Positions 22,893-31,099 of a stretch of DNA of 52,274 nucleotides are shown here, piece by piece; within the stretch, counting starts at the first letter, position 1; every line of letters starts with the position of its first letter. The stretch lies in the NCBI GenBank assembly GCA_902801625.1, contig CADCJI010000028.1, positions 1-52,274 of the forward strand, in the 5' to 3' direction. The position numbers and the translations under genes are program-made. The notes under the pieces are model-generated. The model was given only the letters and a program-made list of their open reading frames with translations. It was not told where the DNA came from and searched no databases. This DNA comes from an uncultured Bacteroidia bacterium. GTDB taxonomy: Bacteria > Bacteroidota > Bacteroidia > Bacteroidales > F082.

Positions 22893-24356
22893 ATGAAGTG
22901 GAAAACTAAAATAAACCATCCTTTAGTCCTACGCATCGAAGGCCAGTTGCTCCTCATCGAAGGCCTCTTCATGCTGACGGTGCTCCCCGTGACTTATCTC
23001 CACCACGGGCTGTATGCCTTCAGTATGCCCTTCTCGGCTCTCATCACCCTGCTGACAGGTTTCATCCTGCTCATCGCCACGCGCAACCACAAAAACGACA
23101 AGACCAGTTCACGCGACGGCGTGTATGTCGTCTGCATCTCTTGGCTCGTGCTCTCACTCTTCGGAGCCATGCCATTCTTGCTCAGCAAGAGTGTGCCCAA
23201 CTTCACGGATGGCTTCTTCGAGGCCTTGTCGGGCTTCACCACCACGGGATCCACCATCCTCACCCGCATCGAATCTGTCCCGAAAGACATCCTCCTCTGG
23301 CGCAGCATGACGCAATGGATTGGTGGCTTGGCCATCATCGTGTTCACCATCGCCATCTTGCCTTATCTAAGCATGAGTGGCATGCAACTCTTTGTGGCCG
23401 AAATCAATGGCATCAACTACGACAAGTTGCATCCCCGCATTATGCATACCGTGAGGCGTATTTGGGGAATGTATCTGTTTTTCACCCTGCTGGAAACCGT
23501 ACTACTCTATTTCGGCGACATGGACTTCTATGATGCACTCTGCCATTCGATGAGTACCATCAGCTCGGGCGGCTTCTCTACACGGACAGAGAGTCTCGGT
23601 GCCTTTTCCAACTATTCCCAAGTTGTGGTTAGTGTCTTTATGGTACTGTCGGGCTGCAATTTCTCGTTGCTCTTGCTTTCGATGAGCTGGAAGTCGTTCG
23701 CCATACTGAAAAACCAAGAGTTCAAGACTTTCTTGCTTTATACCATTTTCTTAGGTATCGGTATCGGTCTGGTACTATTGTTCGGTTGCAACAAGAGCTT
23801 TGGCACTGCTTTCCGCGAATCGTTCTTCAGCGTCATCTCCGCATTCACCACCACAGGCTTTTTCATTAGCGATTATACAGCATGGCCTGTTTTCCTATGG
23901 ATTATCTTGTTCTTGCTGATGTTCATCGGTGGTTGCTCAGGCTCCACGGCTGGCGGTGTCAAGATTTTCCGTCATCTGATTTTCGTTAAAAACTCAGTGT
24001 TGGAGTTGAAGCGCATCATCCACCCCAATGCCGTGCTACCTGTGAAAGTCAACGGGAAGTCTATCTCGACCAGCGGCGTTTATAAGAATGTATCCTTCAT
24101 TTTCATCTATTTTCTCGTTTTCCTCATTGGGGTCGTCGTTTTGCTCTTCACAGGGACTGACTTCAACACCGCCATAGGCGCGTCAATAGCCACTTTGAGC
24201 AATGTAGGCACGGGTATCGGGCAGGTGGGACCTGGCGGCTCGTATGTTGCTTTCCCCTTAGCCTCCAAATGGATACTCATGCTTATGATGATCCTTGGCA
24301 GGGTGGAACTGTTCTCGCTGATTACTTTGCTTTCGAGGGGATTCTGGAAGAATTAA
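22893..24356 (+). CDS. trkH: Trk potassium uptake channel subunit TrkH
   Basis: 487 residues, about ten hydrophobic segments. The four pore loops of the TrkH/KtrB family are visible: GFTTTGSTIL, STISSGGFSTR, SAFTTTGFF and LSNVGTGIG, each carrying the selectivity-filter glycine. The C-terminal helix contains the conserved GRVELFSLI. It imports K+ across the inner membrane under TrkA control. Confidence 0.95.
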   Translation: MKWKTKINHPLVLRIEGQLLLIEGLFMLTVLPVTYLHHGLYAFSMPFSALITLLTGFILLIATRNHKNDKTSSRDGVYVVCISWLVLSLFGAMPFLLSKSVPNFTDGFFEALSGFTTTGSTILTRIESVPKDILLWRSMTQWIGGLAIIVFTIAILPYLSMSGMQLFVAEINGINYDKLHPRIMHTVRRIWGMYLFFTLLETVLLYFGDMDFYDALCHSMSTISSGGFSTRTESLGAFSNYSQVVVSVFMVLSGCNFSLLLLSMSWKSFAILKNQEFKTFLLYTIFLGIGIGLVLLFGCNKSFGTAFRESFFSVISAFTTTGFFISDYTAWPVFLWIILFLLMFIGGCSGSTAGGVKIFRHLIFVKNSVLELKRIIHPNAVLPVKVNGKSISTSGVYKNVSFIFIYFLVFLIGVVVLLFTGTDFNTAIGASIATLSNVGTGIGQVGPGGSYVAFPLASKWILMLMMILGRVELFSLITLLSRGFWKN

Positions 24357-24562
24357 AAACACGCGTAAAGGCAAAGGACCTTGGAGAGTTTGCCGATGCT
24401 TTTTTAGCAACACTTTTCTTCAGAAAAATACTGTCTATAACCAACACTTTAATCCAATATCCTCCAAAAGCCTTGAACTTTTACCGAAAAAAGTTTGGAA
24501 CGAATAAACTTTCAACTAATTCATTCACAAATTATTACATTTCAAAAACCTTGAAAAAGTTT

Positions 24563-24602
24563 GGACTGCCCTTTCAACCACTTGTCGAAAGTGGTAGTTT
24601 TG
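24563..24602 (+). promoter_or_regulatory. 40-bp regulated promoter element, copy A
   Basis: GGACTGCC..CAACCACTTGTCGAAAGTGGTAGTTTTG contains the dyad CCACTT/AAGTGG and ends in TAGTTTTG, a possible -7 box. A 40-base relative at 26149-26188 aligns without gaps with 30 of 40 bases identical. A more degenerate upstream half (GTTTGGAACG..TTTCAACTAA) lies near 24493. The rest of 24357-24638 holds no gene. Confidence 0.55.
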
Positions 24603-24625
24603 TACCGCTGATATGAGATCTTGTT

Positions 24626-24633
24626 TATTTTTG
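24626..24633 (+). promoter_or_regulatory. -7 box of the TPR protein gene
   Basis: TATTTTTG, five bases before ATG 24639, with TTTG 23 bases upstream (24599-24602). Either this or the box at 24595-24602 drives the gene. Confidence 0.45.
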
Positions 24634-24638
24634 TCCCC

Positions 24639-26051
24639 ATGAAACTACATCATCTGGTTTTGTCTTTCCTTGTCACAATGTTGGCGGCTTGCCATCCTAC
24701 ATCCCGTGATGTGAAGCAAATTGCCCAAGATGCCTTGGAAAACGCTCGTATTCAGTTGGATTCAGGCAATAAGGTGGAGGCCATGCGCTTGTTTAAAGAA
24801 GCGGAGCATTACGGCCTTATGGCGAATCAAACTCTGACGGTGGCTCATGCACGGTATCATATTGCGCAATGCTTGGGCTACTATGCTGACAAAGAAGAAG
24901 TTGTTTCGTTGTTGAAGACTGCTGCAGAGGGCTTTGGCGAAGACTATGCCGACCGAGCCGAGGCATTGAGGGAGTTGGGCGATTTCTATCAGTACCATGG
25001 ACAATTTGATAGTTCAGCATATTATTTGGATCAGGCCCTAAAGTATGCCGAACAAAGCGGGTCATTGGAAGCAAAGCGCGACTGCTTGTCTGCCTTTCAT
25101 GTCATGTGTTTCAATGCGGGGGATTACGAAAAGTCGGCCAACTACCTTAGCCAGTTTTGGCAAGCTTCGATTGCAGATGCTGACGACAACTTGCTGATGT
25201 ATTATTATCATGACATGGGGAACATCTTCTATGAGTCCGGCAACTTGGATTCTGCTGAATATTATTACAGCCGTTTGGAGGAACTTGTGTCCCAAACAGA
25301 GCCAAACGCGGATACTTGGTTCTATTACGGTGTCTTGTCCGATTATGCAGAAGAACTCGGCGATTATGAAACCGCTTGCAAATACAGCTGTCTGTACGAA
25401 GAAGGCAACAATCTAAAAGAAATAGAGCAACAGGAGAACAATCTTGCACTTATCAGCCATAAATACGACAGCGAGGTGATGCAGAACGAATTGAACCGTA
25501 ACATCATCATCAAGCAGCGCATCATCGTCATCGTCAGTTTGGTAGCGACTTTGGTTTTGGCAGCGTTGTTGGTTTCGCAAATCCGTTTGGCACGGAGGCG
25601 CAAACGCGAGGCCGAAATCAGTGCCGAGTTGTTCCACTTCAAACAGCAGAACAAGGATTTGGCGCAAAAACACGCCGAGCATGAGCAAATCCAGCAGGAT
25701 TATGCCGACCGCCTCTCCGAGGCTTTGATGAAGGAACAACGTATCATGTTGTTGTTGGACAATTATCTGAACAGCAACAAAAAAGCCAATCTTCTCAATG
25801 ATTTGGAGACCTCCGTTTTTGACAACAAAGACCATTGGGAAGCCATGCTAGAAGTGGTTGACCAGCTTTACCCAGAGCTTGCGGAAACCCTTCAGCAGAA
25901 ATACCCCAACTTGGACGAGGACGAGCGGAAGTCCTATATCCTTTCCTATTTCAAACTCTCGCGCCAGGAGGAAGCGGATTACCTTGGAACCACCGTCAAT
26001 ATGGTGGACAAACTGCGCGGAAGACGGAGGAAAAAGATGGAGGAAGGGTAA
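24639..26051 (+). CDS. TPR lipoprotein with membrane helix and C-terminal HTH-like region
   Basis: 470 residues from ATG 24639 (MKLHHLVLSF); the TTG at 24621 lies in the promoter box. The N-terminus carries a lipobox-like LAAC. Residues ~25-280 hold TPR-type helical repeats (AMRLFKEAEHYGLMA, SAYYLDQALKYAEQSG, SAEYYYSRLEELV). A membrane helix at ~295-316 is followed by basic RLARRRKREAE and a coiled coil. The last ~45 residues (DEDERKSYILSYFKLSRQEEADYLGTTVNMVDKLRGRRRKK) resemble the helix-turn-helix end of Bacteroidetes TPR regulators. It probably senses an envelope state and acts on transcription in the cytoplasm; inference. Confidence 0.75.
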   Translation: MKLHHLVLSFLVTMLAACHPTSRDVKQIAQDALENARIQLDSGNKVEAMRLFKEAEHYGLMANQTLTVAHARYHIAQCLGYYADKEEVVSLLKTAAEGFGEDYADRAEALRELGDFYQYHGQFDSSAYYLDQALKYAEQSGSLEAKRDCLSAFHVMCFNAGDYEKSANYLSQFWQASIADADDNLLMYYYHDMGNIFYESGNLDSAEYYYSRLEELVSQTEPNADTWFYYGVLSDYAEELGDYETACKYSCLYEEGNNLKEIEQQENNLALISHKYDSEVMQNELNRNIIIKQRIIVIVSLVATLVLAALLVSQIRLARRRKREAEISAELFHFKQQNKDLAQKHAEHEQIQQDYADRLSEALMKEQRIMLLLDNYLNSNKKANLLNDLETSVFDNKDHWEAMLEVVDQLYPELAETLQQKYPNLDEDERKSYILSYFKLSRQEEADYLGTTVNMVDKLRGRRRKKMEEG

Positions 26052-26148
26052 AAAACTTTGGACTGTTTCCAAAAAATGTTTGGAATAGGTATTGAGCTAT
26101 CTCTTTTGTTTTCAAGATTTTAGGTTTTTTTAATACTCGGAATTGTTC

Positions 26149-26188
26149 GGAATGACCGTCCAACCGCTTGACAAAGGCGGTAGTTTCG
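26149..26188 (+). promoter_or_regulatory. 40-bp regulated promoter element, copy B
   Basis: GGAATGACCGTCCAACCGC...GGCGGTAGTTTCG is the relative of 24563-24602. The dyad has changed to CCGC/GCGG, so pairing is kept although the bases differ. It precedes the DUF1573 gene by 88 bases. Confidence 0.55.
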
Positions 26189-26275
26189 CAGCATCATTTC
26201 CATTACGAAGTGTAAAACAAAGTATCGCCCTAAAACACAAATCACTTATTATTCACATTTTAAAAACATAACAAA

Positions 26276-26731
26276 ATGAAAAAAATGATTTATCTGCTTG
26301 GCATCATGCTCCTTATGGCAGGAGCGGCCAAGGCGCAAGACGCAAAGACCCAGAGCGGTCCTGAAATCGAATTTGAGAAAACCGTCCATGACTATGGAGA
26401 TGTGCCCTACAACGGCAACGGTGAATGTGAATTCCGTTTCACCAACACAGGCAACGAGCCCCTGCTGATTCAGAAACCAAAATCAAGTTGCGGCTGCACT
26501 ATCCCTTCCTGGCCTCAGGAACCCATCCTCCCAGGCGAGTCAGACATCATCAAGGTGACCTACCGCACCAACCGTTCCGGCATCATCAACAAGACGGTGA
26601 CCGTGACCTCCAACGCCGTCAACAATCCCACAGTTGTGCTTCGCATCAAGGGCCGCGTGCTTGACCAACCTACCGAAACCCTTCCCGAGAAGACAAACGG
26701 TTTCGGCAACGGCGCTCCTGTCAACAATTGA
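26276..26731 (+). CDS. DUF1573 periplasmic protein
   Basis: 151 residues. Signal peptide MKKMIYLLGIMLLMAGAAKAQ, then one Ig-like DUF1573 domain: IEFEKTVHDYGDVPYNGNGECEFRFTNTGNEPLLI, SSCGCTIPSWPQEPILPGES, IKVTYRTNRSG, ITVTSNAVNNPTVVLRIKG-type strands. The CGC pair is typical of the family. A secreted or envelope protein whose function is not established. It shares its promoter element with the TPR protein gene upstream, so the two are probably co-regulated. Confidence 0.88.
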   Translation: MKKMIYLLGIMLLMAGAAKAQDAKTQSGPEIEFEKTVHDYGDVPYNGNGECEFRFTNTGNEPLLIQKPKSSCGCTIPSWPQEPILPGESDIIKVTYRTNRSGIINKTVTVTSNAVNNPTVVLRIKGRVLDQPTETLPEKTNGFGNGAPVNN

Positions 26732-26913
26732 TTTGAATGGAATTATTTAGTTCTCAAAAAGCCTAGGTTGTTATACCGGAAGGACCAAAGGAGGCAAATT
26801 CTCTTTTTGGAATGACGGTTTCATAAGTACCTTTCTTTCGGTGGGTTATGAGCATCGGTTCTAAACAAACTTCATAGTTACTCCCAAGCCATCGAAAGTG
26901 CTTGCACTAAAAT

Positions 26914-28263
26914 TCACACTATCACCTCTTCTGGTGGGGTTGATGGAATAAAGAACATGGCAAAATAAACGGGAAGGTAAGTCACTTTCCCATTTTGTGT
27001 GACTTCTCGTTCGTTTGATAACACAAAGCCCTGCTTGATGTGATAGTCAGGTGTAGAGACAAAAGCATCCAACGAGGCATGTATGTTGTAATCCTTCCCC
27101 GACTTCACCTCGACAGGAACCACCGAAAGCAGGTCGTAATCATTTACAAGAAACTCAACCTCGCCTTTCTTCTTATTGTCATAATAGAACAGCGGGAAGC
27201 CGTGTGCAACAAGTTCGCTGCACACCACCGATTCATATACCGAACCTAGGTTGACGCTCTTTTCATCATTCATGATGGCGGAAATACTGTACTGATAAAG
27301 AAGCCGTGTCAGCAGTCCCACATCATTCAGATACAGTTTCAGCAGGTTCTTGCTCTCCGATTCCACAAGCGGAAACCTTGGGTTGGAGACGGCCTTCACC
27401 TCGTTGCAGATACCGCTTTTCACAAGATACTCAAACTCAGCTTGATACTGCCACGCCCTGGCTTGTTTCTTGTTCTCTATCTGGTTGAAATGAACCCGTT
27501 TCTTTTTGTTCTCAAGATAGGAGGGCACCAACTCATAAATGCGCTCAATGACCAATTTCCGTTCTTTGTCGTACTGGCTGGCATCGCCCTTGTAAAGTTC
27601 ATAGACATCCTTTTGGGCCGATCTCACTTCGACAATATTATGTGTCTCTATGAACTTGTTCACGGCATCAGGTAGCCCCCCGACCAATAGATATTTCTTG
27701 AACAAGTCCATCATTCGGTTATGCAACGGTTCGTCCAATGAGACTCTTTGCATATAACTCTGTCGTGCATGATTGATAAACTCCTCTCCTACATTGTTAG
27801 CCCACAGAAACTCCTCAAAATCAAGCTGAAACATTTTCACCACCTTGATTCTCCCACCAGGCTTTGAAAGCGTCTCGTTTAACGCAATCCCCAACTGCGA
27901 ACCGCTGACAATATAAGTAAACCTATCATCTTGACGCAGGAATTTCAAAAGGGTGAGCATGTCGGGATAGGCCTGTATCTCATCCAAAAACACCAATGTG
28001 TTTGATTTCTCACCCAACCGGTTGCCAGCAATGGTGCTGAGTCGGAGGTAAAAGTCTTCTTTGTTACGGGTACCTTCAAAAAGCTGGTCGCCTTTCTTGT
28101 CCTCATACAAATCAATCTCGATGTAATTCTTGAAACGCTTTTTCCCTTCATGTCTAATGATATAGGACTTTCCTATCTGTCGTGCTCCATCGAGAATTAG
28201 TATCTTTTCAGACCCATTATCAAGATATTCAGCGATTTCTGTTTGAACTTTTCTTCTTAACAT
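26914..28263 (-). CDS. AAA ATPase with DUF4143 C-terminal domain
   Basis: 449 residues. Walker A is LDGARQIGKSY (24-34) and Walker B is VFLDEIQ (91-97), with sensor-like YIVSGSQLG, as in the AAA_14 family. The C-terminal DUF4143 part is nuclease-like: KKKGEVEFLVNDYDLLSVVPVEVKSGKDYNIHASL. These are abundant, horizontally mobile genes in gut Bacteroidales; the biological role is unknown and they may be selfish or defence-related. The start codon lies inside the first of several 33-bp-spaced repeats, suggesting tight self-control. It is convergent with the DUF1573 gene and divergent from the sigma factor gene. Confidence 0.92.
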   Translation of the reverse strand: MLRRKVQTEIAEYLDNGSEKILILDGARQIGKSYIIRHEGKKRFKNYIEIDLYEDKKGDQLFEGTRNKEDFYLRLSTIAGNRLGEKSNTLVFLDEIQAYPDMLTLLKFLRQDDRFTYIVSGSQLGIALNETLSKPGGRIKVVKMFQLDFEEFLWANNVGEEFINHARQSYMQRVSLDEPLHNRMMDLFKKYLLVGGLPDAVNKFIETHNIVEVRSAQKDVYELYKGDASQYDKERKLVIERIYELVPSYLENKKKRVHFNQIENKKQARAWQYQAEFEYLVKSGICNEVKAVSNPRFPLVESESKNLLKLYLNDVGLLTRLLYQYSISAIMNDEKSVNLGSVYESVVCSELVAHGFPLFYYDNKKKGEVEFLVNDYDLLSVVPVEVKSGKDYNIHASLDAFVSTPDYHIKQGFVLSNEREVTQNGKVTYLPVYFAMFFIPSTPPEEVIV

Positions 28264-28372
28264 ACACTTTTCCTATAATTTTTCATCTGCAAAAATACAC
28301 TTTTCCGTATAAATAGCAACAAAAAAATACATTTTTCCGAGAAAATTATAGGTCAAAATATACACTTTTCCG
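28263..28372. repeat. Iteron-like repeats TACACTTTTCC at 33-bp spacing upstream of the ATPase
   Basis: TACACTTTTCC occurs at 28263, 28296 and 28361, and TACATTTTTCCG at 28328. The spacings are 33, 32 and 33 bases, about three helical turns. A weaker TACATTTTTTCC sits at 28381 inside a small palindrome (ACATTTTTT-CC-AAAAAATGT). The first unit overlaps the ATPase start codon. Confidence 0.85.
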
Positions 28373-28447
28373 AAGTTTGCTACATTTTTTCCAAAAAATG
28401 TAAGATTCCGTCCATTTCCACGATATAATAGCAAACGACCGAAGGTA

Positions 28448-28939
28448 ATGACGACCGAAGAGTTCAAACGAGACATCCTGCGACTGCAGCCCCGATTGCA
28501 GCGGACCGCCGAAAGCATCATCGGCGATGCCGACAGCGCAGCGGATGCCGTTCAAGAAGCCGTCATCACACTTTGGGAACAACGCGCGACGATAAAAAGC
28601 CAGGACATGAAAAAGCTCAGCCTGACCATCGTCAAGCGGCGCAGCATCGACCTGCTTAGGAAACAGAAACCCACAATACCTATCGATACGGAAAGCCTGA
28701 TGCTTGCCGAGCCACCGCAGGATGATAACGAGGAACGCTACCGACTGGCTCGAAAACTTGTTGAACAACTGCCCCAGCGCCAACGCGATGCCATCCTGAT
28801 GAAATACGAGGACGGCCTCAGCGTGGAAGAAATCGAAAAGGCAACGGGCATGAGTAGCACCCATGTGTATGCAACGCTGTCGCGCGCCTACAAGTCGTTG
28901 CGTGAAGCCATAAAACAATATAAGGAGAAACAAGGATGA
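28448..28939 (+). CDS. ECF-type RNA polymerase sigma factor
   Basis: 163 residues. Region 2 lies at ~10-80 (IIGDADSAADAVQEAVITLWEQRATI, then LTIVKRRSIDLLRKQKP) and region 4 at ~105-158 (LPQRQRDAILMKYEDGLSVEEIEKATGMSSTHVYATLSRAYKSLREAI). This directs RNA polymerase to alternative promoters, usually under control of an anti-sigma factor. The next gene overlaps by ATGA and encodes a single-pass membrane protein, fitting that role. Confidence 0.92.
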   Translation: MTTEEFKRDILRLQPRLQRTAESIIGDADSAADAVQEAVITLWEQRATIKSQDMKKLSLTIVKRRSIDLLRKQKPTIPIDTESLMLAEPPQDDNEERYRLARKLVEQLPQRQRDAILMKYEDGLSVEEIEKATGMSSTHVYATLSRAYKSLREAIKQYKEKQG

Positions 28940-29532
28940 ATACTGAAAACGAAATGAACGAGGAAGTCCGCCAGCTGCTCGACTGCCTGGAAGAACACGG
29001 GAAGAACGCCCGCCGACAAAAGGAACTTGGCGACTTGATTGACCGTCTTGCCGATGAGGAAAAGGCGGTTGCAATGCCGCGCAAGCATAGAAAACTCACC
29101 CCGCTTTGGTGGGCCATGGGTGCGGCTGCCGCATGCCTTCTGCTTTGGCTGCTTGTCAAACCGAACGCGAAACAGCAACCCGAGATGGAACAGGAAATCT
29201 TTGTTGAAGAAACGAAAACCGTTGATTCCGTCAAGACCGAGGTGAACGATGCCGTCTTTGAACAACCCGTTGCTAACGAAACGCTTTTGGCAGAAGAGAC
29301 ACCCGTCATCCCACAAAACGCTCCGATGAAAAAAGAGAAACCGAAGACTCAAATCATCGAAGAAGTGGTAGAACAGCCCATGCTTGCCGAGGTCAAGCCG
29401 ACGGAGCCCAAAGACACTACGAATATTGGATCCAACACCATACCCACTGAAAACGAAACGCCTTCAGCCGTTCAAAAGCCCCAGCGGAGAGTCATCCGGA
29501 GCCTCTCGGACAGCCGCAAGACCCGAACATGA
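28936..29532 (+). CDS. Single-pass membrane protein, probable anti-sigma factor
   Basis: 198 residues, start overlapping the sigma stop (ATGA). A cytoplasmic helical N-terminus (EEVRQLLDCLEEHGKNARRQKELGDLIDRL) is followed by a membrane helix at ~58-75 and a Pro/Glu-rich periplasmic tail. The role is inferred from position. In the -1 frame near the end, an open stretch continues past the TGA to TAA 29568-29570 (AESHPEPLGQPQDPNMKNG then SLALEIKLN), which reads more like a protein end than the annotated SLSDSRKTRT, so a frameshift near 29473-29485 is possible. Confidence 0.75.
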   Translation: MNTENEMNEEVRQLLDCLEEHGKNARRQKELGDLIDRLADEEKAVAMPRKHRKLTPLWWAMGAAAACLLLWLLVKPNAKQQPEMEQEIFVEETKTVDSVKTEVNDAVFEQPVANETLLAEETPVIPQNAPMKKEKPKTQIIEEVVEQPMLAEVKPTEPKDTTNIGSNTIPTENETPSAVQKPQRRVIRSLSDSRKTRT

Positions 29533-29582
29533 AAAACGGATCGCTGGCCTTGGAAATCAAACTCAATTAAAACTTGGAAACC

Positions 29583-30881
29583 ATGAAACGCATCATTTTA
29601 TCAATAGCCATTCTTTTGGCTGCCCAGATAGGCTTCGCCCAGGAAGAAGTCGCCATCGAGCAAAACATCAACCAACGCATCAACAAGCTGGAAATCAGTT
29701 CAGGATGGGATGTCCATCTGATTCACCATGAGGCCGACAGCGGCTACCGCGTGGCCATCATCACAGAAGATGATTTGGCAGCACGGGCCTACAATGTGCA
29801 GCTCTGCAATGTCAAAGACTCAACCTTGACCATCCTTGAGAACACCCAGTTGCCCCGAGGCACCGTGGTGGAGATTGAAGGCCCCATAAACTTCGGGCAA
29901 ATCAACCTTTTGGACAGAGCAACGGTCGAAGCGGATTATGTCGTTGCATCTGCAGCATCCGTACCGGAGGACTGGACCAACCTCAACCTTTGTATGTATT
30001 CAAGTTTTCACATCCGGCATTATCACATTCCCAACCCAGAAAACTCGCCAGGTATGAAAATTTGGGACCAAGCCCAATTGACTATCGATACCATTTCGGG
30101 TGAAGGTGATGCTGTGGTGAATACTTATGAAGGAAATTTTCAATACGGCAGCGATATCCTACGAGGCAAAATTACATTGTATGATTATGAGGCAACTAAT
30201 AATTGGCCTTATCAGCAAACAGATGTGAGGGTAATCAAGACCAAAGAAGTCGACGGCGAAATAACATACACCGAACACCGTAAGATTTGGAACAATTCGA
30301 TTTCTTTCGGAGCCTCAATAGGCTACCGCTCTGACCCTAATCCCATTGATTTTGAAAGTCCTTTCAGACATACCAACACAAGAAACTTTTCATGGGAGTT
30401 GCAAACAGGATTTAGGTTCAGCAGGCACCTAGGGTTGAACACTGGACTAAAAGCCATGTTGAATTACCAATATTTGGATCATCAAGTGAAATTGACTGAT
30501 GATGGCGGCTTAGAGTGTATCGACGGACAAACGCCGATTCAAAAAAACATGCTTATGAGTATGTATTTCGGCGTTCCCGTGGAGTTTCACTACTATCTCG
30601 GAAAAACACATTCCAACAGCTTTTCGATGGATGCTTTCCTCGGACGCCGAATGATGGGATTACTCAACACCCGCGATAAGTCAAGCAACTGGGAAGGTTG
30701 GGTCGGCACTGAAGCCCCGCAACTCTTCAACCCTTGGAAACTGGAGGTGGGTGTCAGTTTCAACACCAACCTGATAGGATTCTTCCATGGCATTCGTGTC
30801 TTCACCAACCTACTGCCCGAGTACAAGCCAGGGGTCACGACGGACAAGTTCAGGAGCGTCGGCGTCGAGATTAAGCTCTAA
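29583..30881 (+). CDS. Secreted/outer-membrane protein: putative auto-adhesin-like N-part plus barrel-like C-part
   Basis: 432 residues from ATG 29583; a TTG nine bases upstream is not needed. Signal peptide MKRIILSIAILLAAQIGFAQ. Residues ~28-205 are beta-rich with INKLEISSGWDVHLIHHE, which recalls the DUF2807 head-GIN domain. Residues ~225-432 look like an outer-membrane barrel (ISFGASIGYRSDP, WELQTGFRFSRHLGLNTGLKAMLNYQYL, MSMYFGVPVEFHYYLGK, SVGVEIKL). It follows the sigma/anti-sigma pair and may be its target. Function unknown. Confidence 0.7.
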   Translation: MKRIILSIAILLAAQIGFAQEEVAIEQNINQRINKLEISSGWDVHLIHHEADSGYRVAIITEDDLAARAYNVQLCNVKDSTLTILENTQLPRGTVVEIEGPINFGQINLLDRATVEADYVVASAASVPEDWTNLNLCMYSSFHIRHYHIPNPENSPGMKIWDQAQLTIDTISGEGDAVVNTYEGNFQYGSDILRGKITLYDYEATNNWPYQQTDVRVIKTKEVDGEITYTEHRKIWNNSISFGASIGYRSDPNPIDFESPFRHTNTRNFSWELQTGFRFSRHLGLNTGLKAMLNYQYLDHQVKLTDDGGLECIDGQTPIQKNMLMSMYFGVPVEFHYYLGKTHSNSFSMDAFLGRRMMGLLNTRDKSSNWEGWVGTEAPQLFNPWKLEVGVSFNTNLIGFFHGIRVFTNLLPEYKPGVTTDKFRSVGVEIKL

Positions 30882-30909
30882 TCTACAGCCTGCCGGATGA
30901 ATTATTTCT

Positions 30910-30996
30910 CACGCAGAAATCGCAGAATACGCTGAACCTGCCAGAGGCAAACTTTGCGTCGCTTTGCGTTTCATATAGTTCTGCGGATTCTGCGTG
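30910..30996. repeat. CACGCAGAA inverted repeat
   Basis: CACGCAGAAATCGCAGAA (30910-30927) and TTCTGCGGATTCTGCGTG (30979-30996) are near-perfect inverted copies with two mismatches, separated by 51 bases that include GCGTCGCTTTGCGTTTC. This type of element is common between Bacteroidales genes. Confidence 0.75.
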
Positions 30997-31015
30997 CCAA
31001 AAAAGAGACATCATT

Positions 31016-31049
31016 AAAGCCATCGAAAGCGATTTCGGTGGCTTTTTTT
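31016..31049 (+). terminator. Rho-independent terminator before GH97
   Basis: AAAGCCATCGAAA pairs with TTTCGGTGGCTTT around GCGA and is followed by a T run. It separates the sigma-factor operon from GH97. Confidence 0.75.
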
Positions 31050-31078
31050 GTGAAGTGCTGCAAAAATCTCTATTTTTG
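31047..31078 (+). promoter_or_regulatory. Promoter of GH97 gene
   Basis: TTTG (31047-31050) and TATTTTTG (31071-31078), 20 bases apart; the start codon follows at 31100. Confidence 0.65.
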
Positions 31079-31099
31079 CCTGCATAAAACTTTACCATC

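Noticed and set aside
28263-28372. 33-bp-spaced repeats as a CRISPR array
   Set aside because: The repeated part is only 11-12 bases and the rest is AT-rich promoter sequence; spacing is shorter than any repeat-spacer unit.
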